Assembly (NCBI RefSeq): GCF_009856445.1
Contig: NZ_WMFA01000003.1
Coordinates: forward strand, 62,001-126,000
From: Halobacillus litoralis
GTDB taxonomy: Bacteria; Bacillota; Bacilli; Bacillales; Halobacillaceae
Direction: 5' to 3'
DNA: 64,000 nucleotides
In this document: positions 21,897 to 31,544 of the stretch, in pieces
Position numbering within the stretch: position 1 is the first letter of the stretch
Layout: each line of letters starts with the position of its first letter
Program-made: the position numbers and the translations under genes
The notes under the pieces: model-generated
Database searches by the model: none
What the model saw: the letters and a program-made list of their open reading frames with translations, nothing else
Told to the model about the DNA's origin: nothing

Positions 21897-21927
21897 TCAT
21901 CTTTGTGGAAGGATGAAGGGGAAACAG

Positions 21928-21975
21928 GGGAGGTACTAGTGTTTGGAGAAGCAGCACTAGTACCTCCTTATTGTT
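21928..21975. terminator. Bidirectional terminator between the accessory segment and the DeoR gene
   Basis: GGAGGTACTAGTG pairs with CACTAGTACCTCC around a 13-nt loop, with TTATTGTTTT on the plus side. Confidence 0.8.
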
Positions 21976-22755
21976 TTACCTAGATATCCATTCCGTACCT
22001 AAACGCTGCAAGTTCGATCCCCAATCCTCAGGCGGCGGAACATCACTAACAACAGCATAAACATCCTCTAAATTCGACATCTTCACGTACGTCCTCATCC
22101 CGATCTTAGAAGAATCCGCCAGAATATAAGATCTCCCCGATTGTTCAATCAGCTTCCTAGTAAAGAGCGCCTTGTTCGGGTCGAAGCTTGTGATCCCATG
22201 ATCGATGTCGACACCGTCTGTAGCGATGAATGCTTTGTTGACGTAGAAGTCTTCCATCATTTTTTCAGCGATGGGGCCGGATGTGCGCAGGTGGTCGACG
22301 CTTACTTCTCCGCCGATGAAGATGACGCGGGCTTCGAGTTCTCTGCGTTTCGTGTATTCCATCAGCCGGTTCAGGGCTGGGATGGAGCTGGTCATGATCG
22401 TTAAGTTTTTCTTTCCTCTTAGAAAAGGAATCATCTGAAGCGGCGTGCTTCCTTCATCGATGACGATGGTGTCGTGATCTTCGACTTGATCCGCGGCTGC
22501 TTGGCCGATGGTTCTTTTTTCTTCGATGTGTATCGATTCTCGTTCATAGTGCGGCAGTTCGTTGGACGTTTCGTTTCTTACAGCTCCGCCATATACTTTT
22601 TTCAGTTTCTGTTGGTTTTCCAGGTCATCCAGGTGTCGTCGAATGGTTTCGGTCGACACGTCCAGTTGTTCGGCAAGTTCGCTGACTCGGACTTTGCCTT
22701 GATGTTCGAGCATTTGTAGTATTTTTTGTTTCCGTTCTTCTGCGACGAGTGACAA
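21976..22755 (-). CDS. DeoR-family transcriptional regulator of the phosphonate operon
   Basis: A 259-residue repressor. TTG start 6 nt after GGAGGG. The N-terminal winged helix-turn-helix has the DeoR signature RKQKILQMLEHQGKVRVSELAEQLDVSTETIRRHLDDLE (residues 8-46), and a sugar-isomerase-like effector domain follows (IDEGSTPLQM, MTSSIPALNRL, TDGVDIDHGITS). Such regulators usually sense phosphorylated or small metabolites. It lies 104 bp downstream of phnW on the same strand, so it probably controls the 2-aminoethylphosphonate genes; tandem TTGTTGTG units before the first gene of the operon are a candidate operator. Confidence 0.88.
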   Translation of the reverse strand: MSLVAEERKQKILQMLEHQGKVRVSELAEQLDVSTETIRRHLDDLENQQKLKKVYGGAVRNETSNELPHYERESIHIEEKRTIGQAAADQVEDHDTIVIDEGSTPLQMIPFLRGKKNLTIMTSSIPALNRLMEYTKRRELEARVIFIGGEVSVDHLRTSGPIAEKMMEDFYVNKAFIATDGVDIDHGITSFDPNKALFTRKLIEQSGRSYILADSSKIGMRTYVKMSNLEDVYAVVSDVPPPEDWGSNLQRLGTEWISR

Positions 22756-22859
22756 CGTCGTCCCTCCTAACGTGACAAAAACCTTCCTTTCTTTCCATTA
22801 TACATGAAAGAGGGGTACGCTAGGTTTCCTCTTTCATGCATGGAAAAGCAAAGGGTTCT

Positions 22860-23978
22860 TTATTTGGTAACGGGTTCGAGCCAGTATAAACTCTCTCTAG
22901 TAGCTTCAAGCAATGCTTCTATATCTGAAGGGTGAATGTCTCCGATATTACCGATTCTGAATGTCTTCAGGTCGGTTACTTTCCCCGGGTAAATGACAAA
23001 GCCGCGGGACTTCAACTCTTCATAGAATCGTTCAAATTGGAACGACTCATTTTCCGGATAATAAAACGGTGTGATGATCGGCGACTGCCACTCATCAGGG
23101 AGAAGGGGCGTGAAGCCGAGCGCACGCATCCCATCGACGAGTGTCCGTTGGTTCTGCTCGTAGCGGTTCTGTCTTGCCGGAATACCGCCTTCCAGCTTTA
23201 ATTCTTCGAGTGCCTGTTTGAACGCCCTAACAGTATGAGTCGGGGACGTGTAGCGCCACTTTCCTTCCTGACCCTCCATTGTTTTCCATTGATCAAACAA
23301 GTCGAGCGACAGCGAGCGGGCCTGACCTTCGCACTGCTGGATGGCCTGTCGTTTAGCGATGACAAAACCGAAACCAGGAACGCCCTGGATGCATTTATTG
23401 GCACTGCTGATGACATAATCTGCGTCCATATCCGTGATTGACATCTGGATCCCGCCAAAGCTGCTCATAGCATCAACGATGAACGCCTTATTGTAGCGTT
23501 TGACAATCGCTGCGATATCGTGGATCGGATTCAGGAGACCGGTTGTCGTTTCACAATGGACGACGGCTACATGAGTGATCGCTTCATCTCGTTTCAGAGC
23601 AATTTCTACTTTTTCTAAGTCAGGCTTCTCTGTCTCTCCGTATTCAATCGTGCGTACGTTCAGCTTGAGGCGTTCGGCAATCTCAGCGATGCGTTTTCCG
23701 TACGCGCCATTGACGAGGACACAAAGTTTTCCATCGTCAGGGACGGCGGTGGAGATGACAGATTCGACACTGAACGTGCCGCTTCCCTGCATGAGCACAC
23801 TGGTGTAGTCTTGTTCTGATACTCCGGCAAGAGACAAAAGGTCGGAGCGGATCGACTGGACGAGGGACTTATAGTCCTCATCCCACGTGCACCAGTCTTT
23901 CAACATGGATTCTCTCACTGAAGCGGTCGTTGTTAAAGGACCTGGAGTGAGCAGTAGATAGTGATCATGATTTTGCAT
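22860..23978 (-). CDS. phnW: 2-aminoethylphosphonate--pyruvate transaminase
   Basis: PLP aminotransferase of class V, 372 residues, converting 2-aminoethylphosphonate and pyruvate to phosphonoacetaldehyde and alanine. It begins with [29 protein letters not shown], a hallmark of PhnW; the PLP lysine is K195 in [15 protein letters not shown], and D169 ([10 protein letters not shown]) contacts the pyridine nitrogen. The start overlaps the end of the pbfA-like gene by 14 nt, so the two are co-translated. Its product is the substrate of PhnX from the same operon. Confidence 0.95.
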   Translation of the reverse strand: MQNHDHYLLLTPGPLTTTASVRESMLKDWCTWDEDYKSLVQSIRSDLLSLAGVSEQDYTSVLMQGSGTFSVESVISTAVPDDGKLCVLVNGAYGKRIAEIAERLKLNVRTIEYGETEKPDLEKVEIALKRDEAITHVAVVHCETTTGLLNPIHDIAAIVKRYNKAFIVDAMSSFGGIQMSITDMDADYVISSANKCIQGVPGFGFVIAKRQAIQQCEGQARSLSLDLFDQWKTMEGQEGKWRYTSPTHTVRAFKQALEELKLEGGIPARQNRYEQNQRTLVDGMRALGFTPLLPDEWQSPIITPFYYPENESFQFERFYEELKSRGFVIYPGKVTDLKTFRIGNIGDIHPSDIEALLEATRESLYWLEPVTK

Positions 23979-25344
23979 ACGTATTCTCCTCTCTCAGCTG
24001 CACGTCTTCAATCGCTGATTCCAGAATGTTCAGCGCTTCGTCTAAATCTTCGTGTGATAGGTTTAATGGCGGACAGAGCTGCAGGACGTTTCCTTTTGAA
24101 ACTTTGAAACTGAGTCCGTGATCTAAGCAATGGTACATGACCGCTTCTGCTGCAGCTGTCGCTTTTTCTTTCGTTGTACGGTCGGTAACGAGTTCGACGG
24201 CAAAAAGAAAACCGATGTGCCGGATATCTCCTATAAGAGAATAGCGTTGTTTCCAATCTTCCAAACGCTCTTTCATTTTTTGTTCCAGGAGGGGGAGTTG
24301 CTCCAAAAGCTGTTCCTCCTGAATGACGTCGATCATCGTCAAAGCCGCTGTAGCCCCGAGTGGGCTTTTTTCGTGGGTGTAATGGCCAAGCGATGTATCT
24401 TTTGCGACATCTAAGGAATCATCGACGAGTAAAGCTGCCATTGGATAGACGGCTCCGCCTAATCCTTTTCCGAGTACGACCATGTCAGGGACGATGTCGT
24501 AGTGCTCGAATGCGAACCAGCGGCCGGTCCTTCCCATACCGATGGCGGTCTCATCGAAAATGAGTTTCACATCATATTCTGTACACAGCGCTCTTATTTT
24601 CTTCATAAACGCATGAGAAGGAAGTTGTACGTCTGTATTCCGGACGGTTTCCATCACGAATGCGCCGATGTCTGGGTCTTGTTGGAACAGGTATTCAATA
24701 TGTGAAGCGAGCTGTCGATCATCAAGGCCCGCCCCCTCCCAGTTCGGCCGGTAGTTCTGAATAGGGGGAACGTGGATCGCGCCGGGAAGGAGCGGACCTA
24801 TTTGGCGACGGAAATGAGCTTCACCTCCAACAGATAAGGCATCCATCGAAGCGCCGTGAAACGATTCCCACATCGAAACGGTTTTGTGTTTCCCTGTCGC
24901 GATCCGTGCAAGTTTCAGCGCCATACCGATGGCAGAGGTAGCCCCAGGTGCGAACAACGATTTGTTCAAAGGGTCCGGCGCAAGTTCGGTCAATCGTTTC
25001 GCGAGTGCGATGGCGTTACGGTTCGTATAGCGTCTAGTTGAAAAACTGAGTGTATCGAGCTGCTGTTTCATCGCTTCAATGACTCTTGGGTGTTGGAATC
25101 CGATTTGATGGACGGCATTGCCGTGAAAATCCAAGTATCGTTTTCCTTCGATATTATAAAAGGCAGAACCCTCGGCACGATCGATGACATCCAGGCACGG
25201 GGTTGATAGCGACTGATGTAAAAAGTAGTGCTCATCTTCTTTCAGGATGTGAGTGGTTTCGTCCGAAAGCCTTTCGTTCCAAGCCTGGCGGAGAGGGGAC
25301 TGGTTGACGTCCCCTTCGCCGTGGTACACCTTAGGCATACGCAC
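23965..25344 (-). CDS. Class III PLP enzyme, probable (R)-1-hydroxy-2-aminoethylphosphonate ammonia-lyase
   Basis: A 459-residue fold-type I PLP protein with K293 ([12 protein letters not shown]) and D264 ([14 protein letters not shown]). Ordinary class III aminotransferases read DE.Q.G at the second site; the DETAIGMG variant, the [13 protein letters not shown] start region and the place between phnX and phnW fit PbfA, a lyase that turns hydroxylated aminoethylphosphonate into phosphonoacetaldehyde. This would widen the substrate range of the operon. GTG 25344 overlaps phnX by 14 nt; the in-frame ATG 25338 is an alternative start. A true aminotransferase for a related amine cannot be excluded. 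Confidence 0.75.
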   Translation of the reverse strand: MRMPKVYHGEGDVNQSPLRQAWNERLSDETTHILKEDEHYFLHQSLSTPCLDVIDRAEGSAFYNIEGKRYLDFHGNAVHQIGFQHPRVIEAMKQQLDTLSFSTRRYTNRNAIALAKRLTELAPDPLNKSLFAPGATSAIGMALKLARIATGKHKTVSMWESFHGASMDALSVGGEAHFRRQIGPLLPGAIHVPPIQNYRPNWEGAGLDDRQLASHIEYLFQQDPDIGAFVMETVRNTDVQLPSHAFMKKIRALCTEYDVKLIFDETAIGMGRTGRWFAFEHYDIVPDMVVLGKGLGGAVYPMAALLVDDSLDVAKDTSLGHYTHEKSPLGATAALTMIDVIQEEQLLEQLPLLEQKMKERLEDWKQRYSLIGDIRHIGFLFAVELVTDRTTKEKATAAAEAVMYHCLDHGLSFKVSKGNVLQLCPPLNLSHEDLDEALNILESAIEDVQLREENTYAKS

Positions 25345-26140
25345 TCACTTCTTCATTCATCTGCTTTTCAATTTCATCGATTCTTTCAGGAAGCTCACTC
25401 ATGTCGGTTATGACATAATCGGCACCGGCTTCAAGCAATGTTCGCTTGGCAGCTTCGATTTTCGTCTGAAGGAGGACGGGATCCATTTCTTCAACTTCCT
25501 GTTGAGAGAGGCCAAGCGTGCTGCTGCCTTTGACGACCCCGATGGTCCACGACCCTGCGTTACGACCTTCCTGCATATCCGTTTCCGTGTCGCCGACTTT
25601 AATCATTTGACTTGTCGGGAAGACGTTCAGTTGTTTCGCATTTTCATAGATCATCCATGGATAAGGGCGTCCGGCAGGAACCTCGGTGGAAGCGACGATC
25701 GTATCTGGTTCGTATCCTTGTTTCTTCGCTTCGCGGGCGACGATTTCAATCATTTCTTCCGTGTACCCTGTGGTGGATCCGATCTTGATCTCGCGCGCTC
25801 TCAATTGTTCCATCACTTCGGTCACGTGCGGAAGCGGAGTCGCGAATTGGTGGAGACCGCGGAATAGCAGGTCTTCGAAATCTTTGTACATCGCTTCGAT
25901 ATCTTCCTCTGACGGCTCACTTCCATGGGTGTTCGTCCATTCGGTGCGGACGCGCTCCATTTCTGTAATGGCACGGATGTGATCGATTTTCAATAATCCC
26001 ATCGGCTTACGCGCTTCATCGTATGTGATCTGAATATCACGCTTGTTGAAAACCTCGATAAATACTTGGACAGGGGCAAAGCAGCCGTAGTCGACCGTTG
26101 TTCCGGCCCAGTCAAAAATGATCGCTTGAATGTTTTTCAT
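25331..26140 (-). CDS. phnX: Phosphonoacetaldehyde hydrolase
   Basis: HAD-superfamily phosphonatase of 269 residues that cleaves the C-P bond of phosphonoacetaldehyde to acetaldehyde and phosphate. The nucleophile is D10 in IIFDWAGTTVDYG; the Schiff-base lysine is K51 in MGLLKIDHI, two residues off the D12/K53 pair of the Bacillus cereus enzyme; the late HAD motif KVGDTETDMQEG binds Mg2+. It starts 1 nt after the permease stop and overlaps the next gene by 14 nt. Confidence 0.96.
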   Translation of the reverse strand: MKNIQAIIFDWAGTTVDYGCFAPVQVFIEVFNKRDIQITYDEARKPMGLLKIDHIRAITEMERVRTEWTNTHGSEPSEEDIEAMYKDFEDLLFRGLHQFATPLPHVTEVMEQLRAREIKIGSTTGYTEEMIEIVAREAKKQGYEPDTIVASTEVPAGRPYPWMIYENAKQLNVFPTSQMIKVGDTETDMQEGRNAGSWTIGVVKGSSTLGLSQQEVEEMDPVLLQTKIEAAKRTLLEAGADYVITDMSELPERIDEIEKQMNEEVSAYA

Positions 26141-26141
26141 A

Positions 26142-27908
26142 TTAGATCCCTACTTTTCTTTTTTTAATAGATTTGACAATTGTTTCGTACGCGACACGGA
26201 CGATGATGTTGGTCATGATGATCAATAAAGACATCGCTGCTGCCGGTGCAATGTCTCCGGCATCGTTCATGTTGACGATAGCGATGGAGGCAAGCTTCCA
26301 CTCGGAAGAATACAGAAAGACGACCGCGCTGATCGTCGTCATCGAGTTGACGAACAAGTACATCATCATTTCGAGAATCGCCGGCCAGGACAGGGGCACC
26401 GTCACTTTGGCGAACGTTTTGTAAAAAGGAACCTTCATCGTTTCAGAGATGGCTTCGTATTCTGCATCTTGTTTCTTGAGAGATGTCGTTGCGGTGATGA
26501 ACGACACCGAGTAGAAGTGGATGATATTCGCGAGAACGAGAATGATCATCGTTCCGTACAACCACTGAAAAGGGTTGGCGATTTCCATGGATGTAAACGG
26601 GATGCTGATCGCCGACTGGTTAAAGAAGAAGATGAAGGCAAGACCAATGACCAGTCCAGGTAAGGCAATCGGCAGAATCGATAGAAAGTATGATACTTTT
26701 CTAACCCATGCCAGGTGACGCGATTTTTCAATCAAGTACGCGCCGATAAAGATGACCACCGTTCCGATGACAGCCGTGACCGCAGAGACGATCAGGCTAT
26801 TGTAGAAAGGCTGAAGCCCGTCTCCCGCCACTGACCCGAACCCGAAGTGACGGAGCGTCAGCGAGAAGTCGTAAGGCCAGACTTTTACAAAAGCGGCAGC
26901 GATTATCGCCAGGAACAAAGTGATGATGCCGATTGTAATGGTTGTACAGTACGCCGTGAATAGACGGTCGCGCACAGGGTTTGATGGCGTCTTGTACGGA
27001 GTTGCCTTTGAGCTGATGCTCGACTGCTTCCGTTGGATCCGCTGATCGACGATAAAAGCGATCACGGCTGGAATGGTTAAGATGATGCCGACGGTTGCTC
27101 CCATGGAAAAGTTTTGCTGGCCGATCACCTGCTTGTACACATCAGTTGCGAGCACATTGTACTGCCCACCGACGACCTTTGGTGCGCCAAAGTCGGTGAA
27201 GCTGAGTGTAAAACTGACGAAAAAGGCGCTCACCAGCCCATACTTGATACTTGGGATAGTGACGGTGAATAGTTTCTTCAACGTTCCTGCGCCCATCGTA
27301 TCCGCCGCTTCATATAAACGTTGATCGGCGGTGGATAGAGAAACTTTTAATATTAGGAAGGCTTGCGGGAAGGTGAAAATCACCTCGGATATCACAATGC
27401 CTTTGAATCCATAGATGTCAAAATCGGACTCCTGCCAGCCGAACCACTGCTCGAATAGTCCAAAGAACCCGGTCGTGAATACGCCGTTGTTTCCGAGCAA
27501 ATAGACGAGAGCGATGCCGTACATCATGGTCGGTGCGAATAAAGGCAGCAGGGCCATGTACGTAAAGAACGTTTTTCCTTTCATCTTCGTCCGTTCAATC
27601 GCATAGGCGAAAAGAAAGGCTAGACTGACCGAGAGAATCATCGTGATCGATGCGACCGACAAGGTATGCACCGCGGATTGAAACAAGCTGGGAGAGGAAA
27701 AGTAAGTGATGAAGTTCTCCGCTCCGATGTATTCTCCCTGGGTGTTCTGCATCGCCCGTTTCAACAGCTCGATGACGGGGAGGATGATGGTCGTTCCAAG
27801 TCCAACGAACATGAGCAGGAGTAGTATGCGTTGGATGTGCGCATCTTTACTTAAGGACTGCCTCACGACAGGTTCCCGGCTGAATAAAGATTGTAGTGCT
27901 GTAATCAT
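26142..27908 (-). CDS. 2-aminoethylphosphonate ABC transporter, fused permease
   Basis: A 588-residue integral membrane protein with two homologous permease halves (about 12 membrane segments), each with an EAA-type loop: EAADTMGAGTLKKLFTVTIPSIK in the first and EAISETMKVPFYKTFAKVTVPLSW in the second. This fused form matches the PhnU2-type permease of 2-aminoethylphosphonate importers. AGGAGG lies 6 nt before the ATG. It lies between the ATPase gene (10 nt upstream) and phnX (1 nt downstream), forming the channel of the importer. Confidence 0.9.
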   Translation of the reverse strand: MITALQSLFSREPVVRQSLSKDAHIQRILLLLMFVGLGTTIILPVIELLKRAMQNTQGEYIGAENFITYFSSPSLFQSAVHTLSVASITMILSVSLAFLFAYAIERTKMKGKTFFTYMALLPLFAPTMMYGIALVYLLGNNGVFTTGFFGLFEQWFGWQESDFDIYGFKGIVISEVIFTFPQAFLILKVSLSTADQRLYEAADTMGAGTLKKLFTVTIPSIKYGLVSAFFVSFTLSFTDFGAPKVVGGQYNVLATDVYKQVIGQQNFSMGATVGIILTIPAVIAFIVDQRIQRKQSSISSKATPYKTPSNPVRDRLFTAYCTTITIGIITLFLAIIAAAFVKVWPYDFSLTLRHFGFGSVAGDGLQPFYNSLIVSAVTAVIGTVVIFIGAYLIEKSRHLAWVRKVSYFLSILPIALPGLVIGLAFIFFFNQSAISIPFTSMEIANPFQWLYGTMIILVLANIIHFYSVSFITATTSLKKQDAEYEAISETMKVPFYKTFAKVTVPLSWPAILEMMMYLFVNSMTTISAVVFLYSSEWKLASIAIVNMNDAGDIAPAAAMSLLIIMTNIIVRVAYETIVKSIKKRKVGI

Positions 27909-27918
27909 GATGGACCTC

Positions 27919-28956
27919 CTAGGTGAGCACAGGCTGCTTCGTTGTTATGGGCTCGGGCTGGCCGTGAAAGAAGATGACCTTATCTTCCTGCAGTTCGGCA
28001 TAGACCACTTCGCCCACAGCAAGTGGCTGTTGTTTGAACGTATCGGTATCGATATCAGCATAGAGAACGTTGTCCTTCGTTGTCTGCCTCAGCACGACGC
28101 GATAGGAGCTGCCCCGGTACTCTAAATTCTCAACCCGGGTGGGAAGGGAAGAGGCGGACGGATGGGTGTGAATCGTCACATGCTCCGGGCGGACCGCTAC
28201 ATCTTGTTTTTCCCCGTTCGGGATGAGCTGATCGCCGACGAAATTGACCGCCCCGATGAAGTCTGCAACAAAGGGGGAATGGGGGCGGTCATAGATTTCC
28301 TGCGGTGTTCCGGCCTGTTCGATTAAGGCATTGTTCATGACGATCATCCGATCCGCCATGGATAGGGCTTCTTCCTGATCGTGCGTAACCATAACGGTCG
28401 TAATGCCTAACTGTTTCTGTAGACGTTTGATTTCGTTTCTTAACTGCAAGCGGACTTGAGCATCCAGGGCGGACAGTGGCTCGTCCAGCAAAAGGAATTC
28501 CGGGTTCATCGCCAGGGCACGCGCTAAAGCGACACGCTGTTGTTGTCCACCGGATAATTGGGCAGGGTAACGGTCAGCCATCTGTTCTAAATTGACGAGT
28601 TTGAGATTTTCCAGTGCCGTTGCTTTGCGCTGCTTCTTGGAAAATTGTTTAGGGTTCAATCCATAGGCGACGTTTTGAGCCGCTGTTAAATTCGGGAATA
28701 AGGCATACGACTGAAAGACGATGCCGAAATTCCGCTCAGCCGGAGGAAGGTGTGTCATATCCCGGCCATTCATCAGGACGCCTCCCGCGTTTGGCATTTC
28801 CAGTCCTGCCAGGATGCGAAGGAGCGTCGTTTTTCCGCAACCGCTTGGTCCGAGCAAGCAGATGAATTCCCCTTTTTCAATCGAGAACGATATATCTTTC
28901 AAAGCGGTAAAGTTTTGGAACGTTTTGGTGATCTGTTCGACAGCGAGATGATTCAT
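27919..28956 (-). CDS. 2-aminoethylphosphonate ABC transporter, ATP-binding protein
   Basis: A 345-residue ATPase with Walker A GPSGCGKTT near residue 36, Q-loop FQSYALFPN, signature LSGGQQQRVALARAL and Walker B LLLDEPLSALD; the C-terminal 110 residues form a TOBE/MOP domain (VAVRPEHVTIHTH). This layout is that of the spermidine/iron/phosphonate (PotA/PhnT-type) group. AAAGGAG precedes the ATG. It powers the fused permease encoded downstream. Confidence 0.92.
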   Translation of the reverse strand: MNHLAVEQITKTFQNFTALKDISFSIEKGEFICLLGPSGCGKTTLLRILAGLEMPNAGGVLMNGRDMTHLPPAERNFGIVFQSYALFPNLTAAQNVAYGLNPKQFSKKQRKATALENLKLVNLEQMADRYPAQLSGGQQQRVALARALAMNPEFLLLDEPLSALDAQVRLQLRNEIKRLQKQLGITTVMVTHDQEEALSMADRMIVMNNALIEQAGTPQEIYDRPHSPFVADFIGAVNFVGDQLIPNGEKQDVAVRPEHVTIHTHPSASSLPTRVENLEYRGSSYRVVLRQTTKDNVLYADIDTDTFKQQPLAVGEVVYAELQEDKVIFFHGQPEPITTKQPVLT

Positions 28957-29052
28957 GATTGGACTCGCTCCTTTTTCATGAGATAATAAGAGACCGAAGG
29001 CGGGAAGACCCGCCCCTTTTGGTACAAAAAGTTTGCCGACTTCCGTTGTACC

Positions 29053-30087
29053 TTACTCTTTAGGGGCGCTCTTTCCGTCATATTTTTTGGTCCATTGTTC
29101 AAGAATGACGTCACGGTTCTCAGCTGCCCAGTTAAAGTCGTTTTCAATCAACTGCTCTTCAGGATTCTCAGGGAAACCTTCAGGAACCGGCTTGTCCGTT
29201 GGTACGGAAGTGATCGCGAAGTTCTCGCTGTATTCTTTCATCGCTTCATCAGAAATGGCCCAGTCCAGGAACGTCTTAGCAGCTGGTTTGATTTCCTCTT
29301 TCTTCACAAGAGCGTTTGCTTCTAAATCCCAGCCAGAACCTTCTTCAGGGAAAATGGTCTTGATCGGTTCTCCTTTTTCCGCCTGCGTAATGCCACGGTA
29401 ACCGAAGGAAATTCCGATTGGATATTCCCCTTGTCCAGCAAGTTTTGCCGGCTTAGAACCAGAGTGTGTATACATGCCGATGTTCTGATGAAGTTTGTCC
29501 ATGTAATTCCACGCTTCTTCTTCACCCATTTGCTGCATGAAGGCAGATACGGTTAAGAATCCTGTACCTGAGGAAGCCGGGTTAGGCATTACGATCAAGT
29601 CTTTATATTGTGGATCAAGCAAGTCTTCATAGCTTTGAGGGATATCCAGTCCCATTTCTTCCATTTCCACTGTGTTAACAGCGAATCCAGTCATCCAGGC
29701 GTTGATTCCGACCCAGTGTGGTGTTTCCTTTGAATCTTTGTATTGAGGAGCTACACGATCAATTCCTTTCGGTGCATATCCTTCAAGCATCCCTTGCTGA
29801 TCAGCGACAAGCAGGCTCGTTGCGGCTGTTCCCCAAACAACGTCAGCGACAGGTGCATCTTTTTCAGCCAAAAGCTTTGAGGTAATTACACCCGTGGAGT
29901 CACGAACGATATTGACTTTAATGTCTGGGTTCTGTTCACGGAAAGAGGTTAAGTATGTTTCGATCATGTCATCTTCGAGTGCGGTGTACACCGTAATTTC
30001 TTCTTTCTCCTCTGCGTTTCCACCAGAGCAGGCTGCCACAAAAATCAACAAAAGTGTCATAACAGTCAACATTAATTTCTTCATCAT
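29053..30087 (-). CDS. 2-aminoethylphosphonate-binding lipoprotein
   Basis: Extracellular substrate-binding protein of 344 residues. ATG 30087 is chosen because AAGGAGG lies 8 nt upstream; the frame is open further, to 30114. The signal peptide ends in a lipobox FVAAC with C20. The mature part [27 protein letters not shown] resembles iron and phosphonate-binding proteins of the PhnS2 type. First gene of the operon; 96 bp separate it from the ATPase gene, and no terminator was seen there. Confidence 0.9.
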   Translation of the reverse strand: MMKKLMLTVMTLLLIFVAACSGGNAEEKEEITVYTALEDDMIETYLTSFREQNPDIKVNIVRDSTGVITSKLLAEKDAPVADVVWGTAATSLLVADQQGMLEGYAPKGIDRVAPQYKDSKETPHWVGINAWMTGFAVNTVEMEEMGLDIPQSYEDLLDPQYKDLIVMPNPASSGTGFLTVSAFMQQMGEEEAWNYMDKLHQNIGMYTHSGSKPAKLAGQGEYPIGISFGYRGITQAEKGEPIKTIFPEEGSGWDLEANALVKKEEIKPAAKTFLDWAISDEAMKEYSENFAITSVPTDKPVPEGFPENPEEQLIENDFNWAAENRDVILEQWTKKYDGKSAPKE

Positions 30088-30235
30088 TTTGAAATCCTCC
30101 TTAATTTTCCACAATCTATAAAAACAACGACAACGTTTGAATATGTGATTGATTCTTCGCTAATCCCTCCTATCTCTTACTGCATCTTCACTATAAAGCC
30201 TGTTTGTAAAAGCAGTATTAATCATGTGTTAAAGA

Positions 30236-30284
30236 TGTGTTTTGTTGTGTTTTAATGTTGTTTGTTGTGGTTTTTTGTTGTGGG
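30236..30284 (-). promoter_or_regulatory. Tandem TTGTTGTG repeats upstream of the phosphonate operon
   Basis: The plus strand carries TTGTTGTG at 30242, 30262 and 30275 and an ATGTTG at 30255, reading CACAACAA toward the operon. Direct repeats of this sort are typical DeoR-family operators, and a DeoR gene ends this operon. They lie 150-200 bp before the ATG. A weak cre-like CAACGTTTG sits at 30131. The -35/-10 pair could not be chosen with confidence. Confidence 0.45.
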
Positions 30285-30448
30285 AATATAGAAAACAAGC
30301 ACTATTCTAGAAAGGGAACAGGTGGCAAGTAGAGGAAGAGGGGGAACGATGAATGGTTTGGAAATGGATCAATAAGAAGCAATTGGATTTAAAAGCTGCG
30401 GTGTTTTTAGGAGGTGAAGATCAAGAGCGTAGGTCATTTCATCTTTTA

Positions 30449-30509
30449 AGAAAACGTTTACAAAGTTGCCACAACTGCCCCCGTTGAAATCAGGAAATGG
30501 TGATATAAT
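30449..30509 (+). promoter_or_regulatory. cre-like site and extended -10 promoter of RNA element copy 1
   Basis: AGAAAACGTTTACA (30449-30462), then CACAACT.CCCC, then TGATATAAT (30501-30509), an extended -10 of the form TGnTATAAT. All three copies of the element share this layout. Confidence 0.65.
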
Positions 30510-30515
30510 AAGAGT

Positions 30516-30975
30516 GTAAAGAAGATAACAAATAAACAACTTAGGTGGCTCAACCATCGCGAGTTCGTTTCCAAACGAACGAAGGTCACAGCCGATGAAA
30601 GAACGTTTCATCCGTGAAATGAGGGTGAAAAAACCGTCTTGAGAGGTCAGGTGATACAGTCGCCTACAGATGGTAGGTGGCGGGGAAGTCTTGGTACACG
30701 ATGATTCCCTTTTGAAATTAAATGAGGGAGGAGTAAGGAAACACAAAGTCTTCCCATAGCTAGTGCTTTCTCTCTTCTTTTGAAATAAAGAAAGAAGAAG
30801 GGGAAGGAAAATTGGACTTAACAGGAGAAGGGAACGGATTCTCTGAAGAATTGTCCTACGTTAAAGTCTGAATCCAAAAAAATGTGTAGGATCAAGGATG
30901 ATTCTTACATGGTTGGGTCACCTAAGTTGTTTACTTCGCCCCGGCACTTTCTTAAGTGTCGGGGCTTCTTTCTGT
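30516..30975 (+). ncRNA. Repeated structured RNA element, copy 1
   Basis: About 460 nt from a predicted start near 30516 to an intrinsic terminator (GCCCCGGCACTTT with its complement, 30938-30965). The 5' block AACTTAGGTGGCTCAACCA (30538-30556) can pair with TGGTTGGGTCACCTAAGTT (30910-30928), closing nearly the whole molecule in a 19-bp stem. Inside are a GTTCGTTTCC..AACGAAC hairpin, GATACAG, GAGTAAGGAAAC and AGAATTGTCC blocks that recur in the other copies. Conservation is in nucleotides, not in any reading frame. I do not recognise the family. Confidence 0.72.
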
Positions 30976-31013
30976 ACAAGGAAGTTGACGGGATTTAGTC
31001 ATAACAGTCCGAA

Positions 31014-31075
31014 TGTAAACGTTTGCAAAATTGACACAACTACCCCCCGTTGAAATCAGGGAATGGTGTTATAAT
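31014..31075 (+). promoter_or_regulatory. cre site and extended -10 promoter of RNA element copy 2
   Basis: TGTAAACGTTTGCA (31014-31027) fits the CcpA cre consensus fully; the extended -10 TGTTATAAT is at 31067-31075. Confidence 0.68.
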
Positions 31076-31081
31076 AAGAGT

Positions 31082-31511
31082 GTAAAGAAGATAGCAAATA
31101 ATAAATAAACAACTTAGGTGGCTCAACCATCGCGAGTTCGTTTCCAAGCGAACAAAAGTCACAGCCGATGAAAGAAGGTTCATCCGATGTATGGGATGAA
31201 ATAACAGTCTTGATTGAGGCAGGTGATACAGCTATCTACAGATGGTGGGTAGTGGCTAAAGCTTGGAAGGACGATTTAGATTGAGGGTTGAGTAAGGAAA
31301 CAATGAGCATTACCTCAGCTCTTCTGTTGAAGTAAGGAAGAAGAAAAAATAGACTTAACCGGAAAAGGAAACGAATTCTCCGTAGAATTGTCCTTCGAGA
31401 AAGTCTGGAACCTAGAAAAATATGTAGAGTCATGGATGATTCTTACATGGTTGGGTCACCTAAGTTGTTTACTTTGCCCTGGCACTTCTTCAAGTGCCAG
31501 GGCTTTTTATG
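31082..31511 (+). ncRNA. Repeated structured RNA element, copy 2
   Basis: About 430 nt, tandem to copy 1 with only about 40 bp between that copy's terminator and this promoter. The closing stem is AACTTAGGTGGCTCAACCA (31111-31129) with TGGTTGGGTCACCTAAGTT (31448-31466); the terminator is GCCCTGGCACTTC with its complement at 31476-31507. Where the terminator stem differs from copy 1, both arms have changed together (CCCCGG/TCGGGG against CCCTGG/CCAGGG). The middle is shorter and more diverged than both ends. Confidence 0.72.
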
Positions 31512-31544
31512 TACCAGCGACGGTTTCCCTAAGGGTAGACACTG

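Noticed and set aside
30369-30746. Minus-strand frames in the RNA elements (also 32324-32569) sharing the residues RSFGNELAMVEPPK
   Set aside because: The shared residues come from the conserved nucleotides of the 5' RNA block; the frames differ in length and flanks, lack ribosome sites and are not kept in copy 2.
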